Made by a program: the position numbers and the translations under genes. Under the pieces are notes generated by a model. It was not told the origin of the DNA, did no database searches, and was given only the letters and a program-made list of their open reading frames with translations. From CAZJWR01 sp964549765 (lineage in GTDB: Bacteria; Zixibacteria; MSB-5A5; GN15; JAAZOE01): DNA of 56,044 nucleotides. Every line of letters starts with the position of its first letter. The first letter of the stretch is position 1. This document shows positions 15,635 to 24,214 of this stretch, in pieces. The DNA is taken from assembly GCA_964549765.1 (NCBI GenBank), contig CAZJWR010000022.1, positions 1 to 56,044 on the forward strand, in the 5' to 3' direction.

Positions 15635-16852
15635 ATGGTAGATAAAGAACTTGAACGCCAACTGGCCGCCATTCGAAAAGGTACGGTTGAAATCCTTCCG
15701 GAAGACGAATTTCTCGAAAAGCTCAAGAATTCGATCGCGACCGATACCCCTCTACGGGTTAAGCAAGGATTCGATCCGACCGCGCCCGATATCCATCTCG
15801 GACACACGGTCGGGCTGCGTAAGTTACGGCAGTTCCAAGACTTGGGCCATCAGGTGGTATTGATTATCGGGGACTACACCGGCATGGTCGGCGACCCGTC
15901 GGAACGCTCGGCCACCCGTCCTCAGTTGTCCTATGAAGAGCTGATGAAGAATGCCGAAACGTATCAACAGCAGTTCTTTAAAATCATGGACAAGTCCAAG
16001 ACCGAGGTACATTTCAACGGCGAATGGTTCGAGAAATTGCATCTCAAGGAGATTATGGCCCTGGCGTCACGGTTCACTATCGCCCGTATGCTGGAGCGAG
16101 ATGATTTCGAGAGGCGGTACAAAGAGGGTCTCCCGATCGCGATGCACGAGTTTTTCTACCCGCTGATGCAGGCGTATGATTCGGTCATGATCAAAGCCGA
16201 CGTGGAAATCGGGGCCACCGAGCAAAAATTCAACCTCGTGGCCGGACGGCATATCCAGGAATCATACGGGCAGAAACCGCAGTGTATCCTAACCCTGCCG
16301 GTGCTCGTCGGGCTCGATGGCGTCAACCGCATGAGCAAATCGCTGGGCAATTATATCGGGATCGAAGAACCGCCCGACGAAATATTCGGCAAGGTGATGT
16401 CAATCGGCGATAATATGATTTATCAATATTTCGAGCTCGTGACCGATGTCAACGGCGATAAATTGGACGAGGTCAAAGCTAAACTCGCCTCGTCAGAATA
16501 TAACCCTCGCGACCTGAAGATGGAGTTGGGGGAGACGCTGGTCTCCATGTACCATGACCGAGAAAAGGCGCAGGAGGCCAGGAGAGAATGGGAACGGGTG
16601 TTTTCGGAACGTAAACTTCCCTCCGATATGCCCGAGTTTTCGATATCCTCGTTGGGTAAGAAAATCTGGGTCGTGAAACTGCTGACCGAAACCAATATGG
16701 TAAAATCCGGGGGAGAGGCGCGCCGTCTGATCAAAGGCGGCGGGCTTTATCTCAACAATGAGCGGATCGCCGATGACTCCTTGGAAATCGATTTGTCCGA
16801 AGGGATGATATTCAAGGCCGGCAAAAGGCGATTTTTCCGGATCGGTAAATAA
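15635..16852 (+). CDS. tyrS: Tyrosyl-tRNA synthetase
   Basis: A class I aminoacyl-tRNA synthetase that charges tRNA-Tyr in the cytoplasm. The 405 residues contain the HIGH-type motif HLGH (54-57), the activation loop RMSKS (about 232-236), and a C-terminal S4 RNA-binding domain (about 340-400, with GGEARRLIKGGGLYLNNERI). The length fits the bacterial form. Only a weak ribosome site (GAGAG) precedes the ATG. The gene has a clear promoter 54 bases upstream and is followed after 39 bases by the TPR lipoprotein gene. Confidence 0.96.
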   Translation: MVDKELERQLAAIRKGTVEILPEDEFLEKLKNSIATDTPLRVKQGFDPTAPDIHLGHTVGLRKLRQFQDLGHQVVLIIGDYTGMVGDPSERSATRPQLSYEELMKNAETYQQQFFKIMDKSKTEVHFNGEWFEKLHLKEIMALASRFTIARMLERDDFERRYKEGLPIAMHEFFYPLMQAYDSVMIKADVEIGATEQKFNLVAGRHIQESYGQKPQCILTLPVLVGLDGVNRMSKSLGNYIGIEEPPDEIFGKVMSIGDNMIYQYFELVTDVNGDKLDEVKAKLASSEYNPRDLKMELGETLVSMYHDREKAQEARREWERVFSERKLPSDMPEFSISSLGKKIWVVKLLTETNMVKSGGEARRLIKGGGLYLNNERIADDSLEIDLSEGMIFKAGKRRFFRIGK

Positions 16853-16891
16853 TTTTGGAAACCACTGCCATTTGGAGCGTTATATAGATAG

Positions 16892-18502
16892 ATGAAACAC
16901 GAACATATCTCCATAGCGATAAAACTGGGCGCGATTACCTCTTTGCTGTTTCTGGTTGTTGCCGGATGCGGCGGCAAAGGGCATATGAAGGTGGCGACCA
17001 GCGAAACGGCGCCGCGCCGGCAGACCGAAATATCGGGGACCGGATACAATCATTTCGTCAACGCCAATCTGCTCGAATTGTTCGGCGTATACACCGAGGC
17101 GGCCGACGAATACCAAGGCGCGCTGAAGTATTTCCCGGAATCGGCCACGATCCGGACCGACTACGCCCGGCTGCTATTCCGCATGAGCCGGTTTTCGGAG
17201 GCTCTGGATCAGGCTCAGCTGATCGAGCCGAAATCGTCCGAAGTCTGCCTGTTGATCGGTGATTGCTATCGCCTGACGGGACGCATGGAGGCCGCCGTAA
17301 AATATTATGGCCGGGCGGTGGATCTCGATCCGGACAATATCAATGCCTACTGGTATCTGGCCGGCTATTACCGGCAGACGGATAAGGTCGACTCCGCCAT
17401 AACCGTCCATTACGAACTGGCGCGGCTGTCCGATACCTATCGCATCTGGCACGAATTGGGCGCCATGCTCGGCAGCGCCGGCCGCTATGAGGAAGCGCTG
17501 AAAGCGTTCAAGCGATCCATCGAGATAAATCCCGACGTTAACAATCTCAACGCCTACATCGGTCTGGCGACGACGTATAACGCCCTCGATTCGCTACCGA
17601 AAGCGGAAGAGGTCTTTCAGCAGGCGATCGATCTGGCTCCGGACGAAGTCCGCACCTACCGCCAGATGCTCGATATCTATATGGATCGGGAAGATATCAA
17701 AAATTCCATTCGCGTCTCGGAAAAGCTGATCGAGTTGGTTCCCTCCGACTGGATCGCGCAGCGCCGCCACGGCGTGCTTCTGCTGAGTGACGACCGCTTC
17801 GATGAAGCCGATTCGTTATTTGCCAGCCGGATCGAATTCGGTGACGACAACGCCCTTAATTATTTCTATCGGGGCGTAATTGCGATGGAACAGAAGCGAT
17901 ACGGCGACGCCGTCCCCTTCTTCGACAGCGTGACCCAAAAGGAACCGGAGTTTGCAGATGGATGGTTGAATCTGGGCATGGCGTATGCCCAGCAGGAAAG
18001 TTTTGACAGCGCCATCGCCAATTACCGCAGGGGCCTCGAATTCTGCACCCAAGCCCAGGACAGTATCCGCATGACCTTCGCTCTGGGAGCGGCCCTGGAG
18101 CGGAACGGTCAATTCTATGATGCCGTCGATACGTTTAAGGGGTTGCTGGAAGTCGACAGCAATCATGCTGCGACACTGAATTATCTGGGGTATATGCTCG
18201 CCGACCGGGGGGAGCAATTGAAATATGCCCTGCAGTTGATCGAACGGGCCCTGAAAATCGCCCCGGATAACGCCGCCTATATCGACAGCTACGCCTGGGT
18301 GCAATTCAAACTCGGCAATTACGAATTGGCCCTCAGTGAATTGAAAAAAGCGGTTGACCTTCTCAATAATGATGCCGTTTTATACGAACATCTTGGTGAC
18401 GTATATAATGCGATGGGAAATCGCGCCGAGGCCGAACGGAATTACCGCCGGGCGTTGGAGATAAACCCCGGCAGCATCAATATTGAGGAGAAGTTGAAAT
18501 AG
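16892..18502 (+). CDS. Lipoprotein with tandem tetratricopeptide repeats
   Basis: The 536 residues begin with a lipoprotein signal (LVVAGC, acylated Cys26) followed by about 12 TPR units (for example WLNLGMAYAQQESFDSAIANY, ALEINP) across nearly the whole mature protein. TPRs are helical protein-protein interaction scaffolds, so this is probably an outer-membrane-attached periplasmic assembly or docking protein. No enzymatic domain is visible. Its stop overlaps the GTG start of the next lipoprotein gene by one base (TAGTG), implying coupled expression of the two. It may belong to the tyrS transcript. Confidence 0.88.
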   Translation: MKHEHISIAIKLGAITSLLFLVVAGCGGKGHMKVATSETAPRRQTEISGTGYNHFVNANLLELFGVYTEAADEYQGALKYFPESATIRTDYARLLFRMSRFSEALDQAQLIEPKSSEVCLLIGDCYRLTGRMEAAVKYYGRAVDLDPDNINAYWYLAGYYRQTDKVDSAITVHYELARLSDTYRIWHELGAMLGSAGRYEEALKAFKRSIEINPDVNNLNAYIGLATTYNALDSLPKAEEVFQQAIDLAPDEVRTYRQMLDIYMDREDIKNSIRVSEKLIELVPSDWIAQRRHGVLLLSDDRFDEADSLFASRIEFGDDNALNYFYRGVIAMEQKRYGDAVPFFDSVTQKEPEFADGWLNLGMAYAQQESFDSAIANYRRGLEFCTQAQDSIRMTFALGAALERNGQFYDAVDTFKGLLEVDSNHAATLNYLGYMLADRGEQLKYALQLIERALKIAPDNAAYIDSYAWVQFKLGNYELALSELKKAVDLLNNDAVLYEHLGDVYNAMGNRAEAERNYRRALEINPGSINIEEKLK

Positions 18503-20226
18503 TGAACGCCCTGCGGAAGTCGCTCCCGCCCCTGCGATTCTTCCTGCTTTGGTTTCTGATCATCCTCGTTTCGGGCTGCGCCAAATCGGTGGCGCCTCCC
18601 GGCGGTCCCATTGACCGCACCCCGCCCGAAGTGCTGACCATGTCGCCGAAATCGGGCTCGGTCGACGTTCCCCTTGATTCTCGTGTCATTATCAAATTCT
18701 CCGAGGGAATCGACCGCACGACGGTCGAAAACGCCCTGTTTATTTCACCGGAGCCGGAAGAGCCGCCGAAGATCAAGGTCAAGAATGACGAAGTCGAAAT
18801 CATCCCGCGGGAGAATCTGAAACCGGATCGGACGTATATTATCACTCTCGGCACCGACCTGAAGGATGCCCATAACGTCAATCTGGCGCAATCCGCCACG
18901 GTCGCCTTTTCCACCGGCGCGACCATCGATTCAGGCTCGGTCGCCGGAGTTGTTTACAAAGACGGCAAAACCGCGCCCGGCATCAGCGTCGCGCTGTTCG
19001 GTCAGGATCCCGGCTCCTCGACCCTGCCGATCGATTCCATCATCCCCGATTATCAAACCCAGAGTGGGGAAGGGGGCGCCTACAAGCTCGATTACCTCCC
19101 ACCGGACAGTTTCTTTCTGGTTGCATACGACGACAAAAACAAAAATCGCCGCATCGATTTCGGTAGCGAAATGATCGGCCTGCCATTCGTCATGGCGCGG
19201 AATACTTCCGCCGAGCCGTCGCAGACCGGCGTCGATATGCGGATGCAAGCCTCGGATACGTCACATGTCGGATTTCGCACGGTGTCAATGAATTCCGACG
19301 GGTTGGTGAAGATTCGTCTGACCCAGCCGCTCGACCGGGCCCAAACCGAAACACTTTATGCAACTCTCGCCATAAAACCGAATACGGATACTCTCGTCTC
19401 GGTGGCTATCGAGCAATATCTTCCCCTCACCAATTATCCCGCGTCCGACTTTCTCGTGCTGAGCGGGCCGCTCATCGCCGATTCGACCTATGATCTTTCG
19501 TTCGATCGGGCGTCGTTATACCCCGCGATTGAAGATACACTGCGAGTTATCACCTACGGTTTCAAGGCGACTTCCGAGGAAGACAAAACCTCACCGACAT
19601 TGCTTGAGGTCGCCCCCCCGGCCCAGGCTGTCAATGTCAGTCCCGACTCGCAATTCGTTCTGCATTTTTCGGAACCGATTAAGATTACGACGTCGGATCC
19701 CTGGGTATGGCTGACCACCGCCGCCAGCGACACCCTTCCCACTCCCATGGGGTCCATCGATAAATTCGATTATTCGGGCCGCCCGGCGGGAGGCCTTGAT
19801 TTTGGTCAGAATTATGGCTGGTTTATCCTCGGCAGCCTGGTTCAAGACCGGGCCGGCAATCTCCTCAGCGATTCCATCGTGACGTATACGTTTTCCACCA
19901 TCGGTCAGGATACCCTGGGATCGATGAGCGGCGAGATCAGGCTGAAACATGCCGACGATTCCGTATACCCGATCATGATGACCTTCAATCCTTCGAAGGA
20001 TGGGGTGAGGGCAAGCACGCGAATCGCGCCGGGGGTCGATAGTTTCCTGGTTGAGCTTCTGCCCGGGAATTATACGATTTCCGCGTTCATCGACCGAAAT
20101 GATAACGGCGTGTATGATCATGGTTCTTTACGGCCGTATCGGCTGTCTGAACCGTTCACCGCGCAGTCCGATACGATCCGGGTCCGGACGCGGTTCGAAT
20201 CGGCCGGGGTAATTGTCGAATTCTGA
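18502..20226 (+). CDS. Ig-like-domain lipoprotein (SbsA/Big_5 type)
   Basis: The GTG start overlaps the upstream stop by one base and has GAGGAG upstream. The signal ends in the lipobox LVSGC (Cys26) followed by AKSVAPPGGPIDRTPPE, a start widespread in FCB-group lipoproteins. Next come an Ig-like domain (about 40-140: PKSGSVDVPLDSRVIIKF...), a carboxypeptidase-regulatory-like beta domain (GVVYKDGKTAPGI), a second Ig-like domain (about 370-470: PPAQAVNVSPDSQFVLHFSEP) and a C-terminal beta domain with DRNDNGVYD. The role is unknown; the linked TPR lipoprotein suggests a joint envelope function. The 574-residue length is typical of this poorly characterised family. Confidence 0.85.
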   Translation: MNALRKSLPPLRFFLLWFLIILVSGCAKSVAPPGGPIDRTPPEVLTMSPKSGSVDVPLDSRVIIKFSEGIDRTTVENALFISPEPEEPPKIKVKNDEVEIIPRENLKPDRTYIITLGTDLKDAHNVNLAQSATVAFSTGATIDSGSVAGVVYKDGKTAPGISVALFGQDPGSSTLPIDSIIPDYQTQSGEGGAYKLDYLPPDSFFLVAYDDKNKNRRIDFGSEMIGLPFVMARNTSAEPSQTGVDMRMQASDTSHVGFRTVSMNSDGLVKIRLTQPLDRAQTETLYATLAIKPNTDTLVSVAIEQYLPLTNYPASDFLVLSGPLIADSTYDLSFDRASLYPAIEDTLRVITYGFKATSEEDKTSPTLLEVAPPAQAVNVSPDSQFVLHFSEPIKITTSDPWVWLTTAASDTLPTPMGSIDKFDYSGRPAGGLDFGQNYGWFILGSLVQDRAGNLLSDSIVTYTFSTIGQDTLGSMSGEIRLKHADDSVYPIMMTFNPSKDGVRASTRIAPGVDSFLVELLPGNYTISAFIDRNDNGVYDHGSLRPYRLSEPFTAQSDTIRVRTRFESAGVIVEF

Positions 20227-20250
20227 GATCGCTTTCCCTATAGAACAGCC

Positions 20251-20284
20251 AAAAAAAAGCCGCCGATTTCGAGATCGACGGCTT
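20251..20284 (-). terminator. Terminator of the Pal/OmpA-like gene
   Basis: On the minus strand AAGCCGTCGAT (20274-20284) pairs with ATCGGCGGCTT (20257-20267) with one mismatch, followed by eight T. It lies between two converging genes. Confidence 0.8.
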
Positions 20285-20304
20285 GAAATTGTTTCCTGTC
20301 AGGG

Positions 20305-20919
20305 TTACTGCTGCGGCCTACCCCAAATACGCATGTGAACCTTGCGCTGCTTGGCGTAGGAAGTATTTCCCTCGTTGGTCGGCACGGCTTTGCGCTTCCC
20401 ATAGCTGATATCGAAGAAGCGATACAGATTCAAGCCGAAGTTATCGACCAGATAGTATTTCGCGGCCTGGGAACGCTTCATGCCCAATTCCATGTTATAA
20501 GCGTCCGATCCGGTGGGATCGCAATACCCGGCCAGATCCATGATAGACCCCTTGCTGGTGGTCATCTTGTCGCCGGCCTGATCCAACGTCGCCTGCGCTT
20601 CCGTGGTGATCTTGGCGGAGTTGAAATTGAAATAAACATCGCCTTCCCAGACGATCTGGTAATTCTCGTATCCCTTGGCCTCGTTGATAGCCATGTCGGC
20701 TTTCTTTTCGATCTGCTGGGCCAGCGATTTCAGGCGCTCGATTTCGGCGGCATTGGCGTCCACCTTGGTCGAGACGTTACTCAGGGCAGCTTCATTGCGC
20801 GCCCGTTCTTCGCCTACAGCCTGATCGACGTATTTCTTCGAGGCGCCGCATCCCGCTGCCAGAATGATTATAAATAAACCGATCACCGGCAGCAATATTG
20901 ACAATCTCTTATTCACCAT
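20305..20919 (-). CDS. Peptidoglycan-associated lipoprotein (Pal/OmpA-like)
   Basis: The ATG at 20919 is chosen because AAGGAGGG precedes it and a lipoprotein signal follows (lipobox LAAGC, Cys24); the frame is open upstream to 20985 without such support. The 204 residues comprise a coiled-coil stalk (about 28-85) and an OmpA C-terminal domain (about 95-200: FNFNSAKIT, LAGYCDPTGSDAYNMELGMKR with the peptidoglycan-binding Asp and Arg). OmpA domains bind diaminopimelate in peptidoglycan, so this lipoprotein tethers the outer membrane to the wall. This supports a diderm organism. The gene is monocistronic with its own promoter and terminator. No tol genes are nearby. Confidence 0.9.
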   Translation of the reverse strand: MVNKRLSILLPVIGLFIIILAAGCGASKKYVDQAVGEERARNEAALSNVSTKVDANAAEIERLKSLAQQIEKKADMAINEAKGYENYQIVWEGDVYFNFNSAKITTEAQATLDQAGDKMTTSKGSIMDLAGYCDPTGSDAYNMELGMKRSQAAKYYLVDNFGLNLYRFFDISYGKRKAVPTNEGNTSYAKQRKVHMRIWGRPQQ

Positions 20920-20953
20920 AACCCTCCTTGAATGGTTTTGGAATTTGCCGTTT

Positions 20954-20981
20954 AAAATATATATACGGAGTGGGTTGTCAA
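20954..20981 (-). promoter_or_regulatory. Promoter of the Pal/OmpA-like gene
   Basis: On the minus strand TTGACA (20976-20981), 16 bases and TATTTT (20954-20959) lie within an AT-rich stretch about 35 bases before the ATG at 20919. Confidence 0.6.
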
Positions 20982-21007
20982 CCATTTTATGAAAAAATGA
21001 TCACTTT

Positions 21008-21790
21008 TTACTGCTTGAACGCCCCCGCCGTTATTCCGGCGATGATTTGTCTTTGGAAAACCAAAAAGACCGCCAGAATGGGAATAACGGCTACCACTGA
21101 CCCGGCCATAAGCTGATGCCAGTCTATCGATTGATACCCTAGGAGAAGCGCCAGTGCGACCGGCAGCGTGCGGTGACTTTCCGACGACGTCAGAATGAAC
21201 GGAAAGAGAAAACTGTTCCAATTGGTCAAAAACACCTGAATGGCCAGAATCGCCAGCGCGGGGCGACAGAGCGGCATGACGATCCGGAACAGGATGCGAA
21301 ATTCGCCGGCGCCGTCGATCCGGGCGGCCTCTTCAAGCGACACGGGCAGGGTCGAGACATACTGCCTGACGAGGAAAATCCCGATGGGATTGACCAGCCA
21401 GGGCAGAATCAGCGCCCCGTAACTGTCATAAAGGCCGATTTTGTTCATCAAAATGTAGATGGGGATAATGATGATATGCACCGGAACCATAAGAACCATC
21501 AGGATGGTGTACAGCCAAAGCCGGCTGCCGGGTATCTTCCGTCGCGCCAGGGCGTAGCCCGCCATGAAACAGAAAATGACGTTACCGACCGTCACGGCGA
21601 CGGCGACAAGCGACGAATTGAACAGGTACCGTCCGAATCGATTGGCCGAGAAAATATAGGCGAAATTTTCGAACGTAAAACGACCCGCAACCGATGACAC
21701 ACTCAGAGCCAACATCCAAAACAGCGGAAAGACCATGATCAGAAAGATCAGTCCAAGCAGCGTATATTTTAGGATCGTGCGAGTATCCAT
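21008..21790 (-). CDS. Carbohydrate ABC importer permease (MalG type)
   Basis: The ATG at 21790 overlaps the stop of the partner permease (TAATG), which is preferred over the ATG four codons upstream. The 260 residues have six predicted membrane segments and the EAA loop (LEEAARIDGAGEFRILFRIVMPLCRPA, about 165-190) that contacts the ATPase. It forms the inner-membrane channel with the next permease, fed by the binding protein at 22659-23885. The substrate is probably a sugar or oligosaccharide, by family only. No ATPase gene accompanies the operon. Confidence 0.93.
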   Translation of the reverse strand: MDTRTILKYTLLGLIFLIMVFPLFWMLALSVSSVAGRFTFENFAYIFSANRFGRYLFNSSLVAVAVTVGNVIFCFMAGYALARRKIPGSRLWLYTILMVLMVPVHIIIIPIYILMNKIGLYDSYGALILPWLVNPIGIFLVRQYVSTLPVSLEEAARIDGAGEFRILFRIVMPLCRPALAILAIQVFLTNWNSFLFPFILTSSESHRTLPVALALLLGYQSIDWHQLMAGSVVAVIPILAVFLVFQRQIIAGITAGAFKQ

Positions 21791-22662
21791 TACGGGGCCC
21801 AACCCGTTTTGAGCATTTTAAACTGGATAACCGATGCCAGGGCGATGATCGCGAATAACACATAGGCCGCCGCCGACGCATACCCGAAATCGAATTGCCG
21901 CAGGCCCGTTTCATAGACGAAATAGACGCCGGTGAAGGTCGCATTCAACGGTCCGCCCTTGGTCATGACGAATATCTCGACGAACACCTGAAATGACTTG
22001 ATACTGTTTATGACGATAATAAACAGCGTCACCGGTTTCAGCATCGGCAGGGTGATATACCGGAACCGTTGCCACGGGGACGCCCCCGATATCCGCGCCA
22101 CCTCGTATAGTTCGGTCGGAATCGTCTGCAGCCCGCCCAAGAAAAGGAGCATATAGTATCCCGATGCCATCCAGACATCCATCGCCATGATCGCCGCCAG
22201 GGCGGTTTTGGTGGATAGCAAAAAACCGTTTTCGGGCGGATGCAGTCCGGCCATCTGAGCCAGAAGATGAATGTATCCCCCGCGCGCGTACAGATTGGAA
22301 AAGATCAGTGCGATGACAACCATGGCGGTAATCGACGGCATAAAGTAAGCTGCCCGGAAGAATGTCCGTCCGCGGAATTTATCGTTAAGGAGCAGGGCCA
22401 GCCCCAACGAGAAAGCGGTCGTGAAGGGGATAGTCCCGATGACGAATATGAAGCTGTTCTTCAACGCAATCAGGAAATCGGGATCGGAAAATAGCTTGAT
22501 ATAGTTGGCAAAACCGGTCCATTCGACCTGTCGGGCCAGAAGGCGATAATCGGTCAGACTCAGAATAAAAGAATAGACGAGGGGGAAAAGCCAGAAAATC
22601 GCAAACGTGAGAATCCAGGGAGAAAACAATAGCCAGCCGTCAAGCCTGCGGCGACCGCTCAT
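21790..22662 (-). CDS. Carbohydrate ABC importer permease (MalF/UgpA type)
   Basis: The ATG at 22662 overlaps the upstream stop (ATGA) and is followed by MSGRRRLDGWLLFSPW, a typical start for this family; the frame is open further upstream only because it overlaps the binding-protein gene. The 290 residues contain six membrane segments and an EAA loop (LYEVARISGASPWQRFRYITLPML, about residues 186-209). It is the heterodimer partner of the downstream permease and part of a three-gene coupled operon in the order binding protein, permease, permease. Confidence 0.93.
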   Translation of the reverse strand: MSGRRRLDGWLLFSPWILTFAIFWLFPLVYSFILSLTDYRLLARQVEWTGFANYIKLFSDPDFLIALKNSFIFVIGTIPFTTAFSLGLALLLNDKFRGRTFFRAAYFMPSITAMVVIALIFSNLYARGGYIHLLAQMAGLHPPENGFLLSTKTALAAIMAMDVWMASGYYMLLFLGGLQTIPTELYEVARISGASPWQRFRYITLPMLKPVTLFIIVINSIKSFQVFVEIFVMTKGGPLNATFTGVYFVYETGLRQFDFGYASAAAYVLFAIIALASVIQFKMLKTGWAP

Positions 22663-23885
22663 TGCGCCAGCAACTCCTCGATTCCCTTGTTGGCGTCGCT
22701 CAATGCCCGCCCGGCCGTCTTTGTCCCGTACAGAGCTTCTTCGATGGCCCGTTCCAGTTTTTCCTCGATATAGACCCATTGCGGCGTCGCCGGCGACGTG
22801 CGGCTCGTCTTCAATTGCTCTATGAAAGTGTCGAAATAAGGCTGGGCCAGCAGTGTCGAATCGGCGGCGGCGTTAACCGATGACGGCGTTGGGGTGCGGT
22901 TTTGGAGGCAGAACCGCAGTTGATTTTTGGGAGAACAAATATAGCGAACAAGCGCATAGGCCAGATCCGCGTGTGGTGATTGCGCGTTTATGGCCAGGTA
23001 TTCGCCGCCGGCAAAGGAGATTGATGAATCTCCAAGTTTCGGTGGCGGAATAAGTTGCGTGGTGAAGTTAAAGTCCTGCTTTTCATTTTCGATACGTTTG
23101 AGCAGCCAGTCGCCGGAAATCACAAAACCGACTTTATCATCGAGAAAGGCATCTTCAAGCCGCCGCTGGGTGTCGGTCAAGCCGGTCTTGCACAGTTTGA
23201 GGTAGTATTCCAGCGCCACCATGGCTTCCGGAGAATCGAGCGTACAATGGCGGGAGTCTTCGGTCAGAACTGAACCGCCGTTCGACCACAGGAACGGGAG
23301 AAACTTCTTATACAGTCGATGCCGCTCGGCCGAATTTGATCCAAAACCGTACGCTCCGGGGACCTTTTGGCTGATTGCCCGGGATGCCCTCAACAGTTGA
23401 TCCCAATTAGCCGGCAGATAGAGTGAATCGAACCCGGCCCGCCGCATGAGATCGCTGTTGACAAACAGTACCCGCGTGCCGAGGATCCAGGGGAAGGCGT
23501 AAACGCTGTCCCTGTACAGGGCCGGCTCCCACATCAGGTATTCGGAACGGATCGAATCGACTCGCTCGGTGATATTGAGTAGATGGCCCGTCGAAGAAAA
23601 TTCGGGGATCCAGTCGGACCCCAATTCGACCACGTCGGGCGCCGATCCGGATGAAAAGGCAATGGCGATCTTATCATGGCCGTCGGCCCAGGTCAAATCG
23701 ACAAGTTCGACCGTAACGCCGGGATGTGCCGTCTCGAATTCCTTGACGAGTTGCTCGACCGTGGGACGAATATTGGCGTCGGTCCAGAAATGCCACCATG
23801 AAATCGTCACCGGCTGGGGCTTTTCTCCGCCGCACGAGATGATCAGACAGGAGAGCAGGCAGATGATGAGTGTGAGGTATTTCAT
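22659..23885 (-). CDS. Sugar ABC transporter substrate-binding lipoprotein
   Basis: A cluster-B extracellular solute-binding protein of 408 residues. The ATG at 23885 begins a lipoprotein signal (LSCLIISC, Cys18), followed by the mature start with ISWWHFWTDANIRPTVEQLV and later GSAPDVVELGSDW, typical of sugar-binding proteins. It captures a carbohydrate outside the inner membrane for the two coupled permeases. The specific sugar cannot be read from sequence. No Shine-Dalgarno precedes the ATG; instead the -10 of a good promoter ends about 7 bases before it, so the mRNA may be leaderless. Confidence 0.93.
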   Translation of the reverse strand: MKYLTLIICLLSCLIISCGGEKPQPVTISWWHFWTDANIRPTVEQLVKEFETAHPGVTVELVDLTWADGHDKIAIAFSSGSAPDVVELGSDWIPEFSSTGHLLNITERVDSIRSEYLMWEPALYRDSVYAFPWILGTRVLFVNSDLMRRAGFDSLYLPANWDQLLRASRAISQKVPGAYGFGSNSAERHRLYKKFLPFLWSNGGSVLTEDSRHCTLDSPEAMVALEYYLKLCKTGLTDTQRRLEDAFLDDKVGFVISGDWLLKRIENEKQDFNFTTQLIPPPKLGDSSISFAGGEYLAINAQSPHADLAYALVRYICSPKNQLRFCLQNRTPTPSSVNAAADSTLLAQPYFDTFIEQLKTSRTSPATPQWVYIEEKLERAIEEALYGTKTAGRALSDANKGIEELLAQ

Positions 23886-23891
23886 GGCGGG

Positions 23892-23920
23892 ACGATAGGT
23901 CGGCTGAACGGCAAAGTCAA
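23892..23920 (-). promoter_or_regulatory. Promoter of the sugar ABC operon, apparently leaderless
   Basis: On the minus strand TTGACT (23915-23920), a 17-base spacer and TATCGT (23892-23897). The predicted start, about 7 bases after the -10, coincides with the A of the ATG at 23885, and no ribosome site is present between. Confidence 0.6.
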
Positions 23921-23969
23921 GATTAAACTTTTCCTTGGAATGCGCCCCGGAAAATCGTAAATAAGTGAT

Positions 23970-24095
23970 ATGTATTGCCGCCGCTGCAAGATCAAGATGA
24001 AAGAACAAAAGCGGACGTATCATAAGAAGCGAAAATGGATCTGCCCCCGCTGCGGCGCGGTGCGCATGCAGACGGTCGGAAGCAAGAAGAAATAG
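23970..24095 (+). CDS. 41-residue basic zinc-ribbon protein
   Basis: An ATG-to-TAG frame of 41 codons encodes two CxxC knuckles (CRRC at 3-6 and CPRCG at 25-29) separated by 18 strongly basic residues (KMKEQKRTYHKKRKW), ending in a lysine tail. Two CxxC pairs fit one tetrahedral zinc site, and the basic surface suggests binding to nucleic acid or the ribosome. It is divergent from the sugar operon, shares an 84-bp intergenic region with it, and ends seven bases before the assembly gap. No strong ribosome site is seen. The function is unknown; similarity to ribosomal zinc-ribbon proteins is general only. Confidence 0.6.
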   Translation: MYCRRCKIKMKEQKRTYHKKRKWICPRCGAVRMQTVGSKKK

Positions 24096-24102
24096 GCGGT
24101 AA

Positions 24103-24202
24103 NNNNNNNNNNNNNNNNNNNNNNNNNNNNNNNNNNNNNNNNNNNNNNNNNNNNNNNNNNNNNNNNNNNNNNNNNNNNNNNNNNNNNNNNNNNNNNNNNN
24201 NN
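24103..24202. other. Assembly gap of 100 N
   Basis: Exactly 100 N join two contigs. The true gap length is unknown, so linkage and promoter context of the flanking genes are uncertain. Confidence 0.99.
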
Positions 24203-24214
24203 GGAGCGGCGGAG

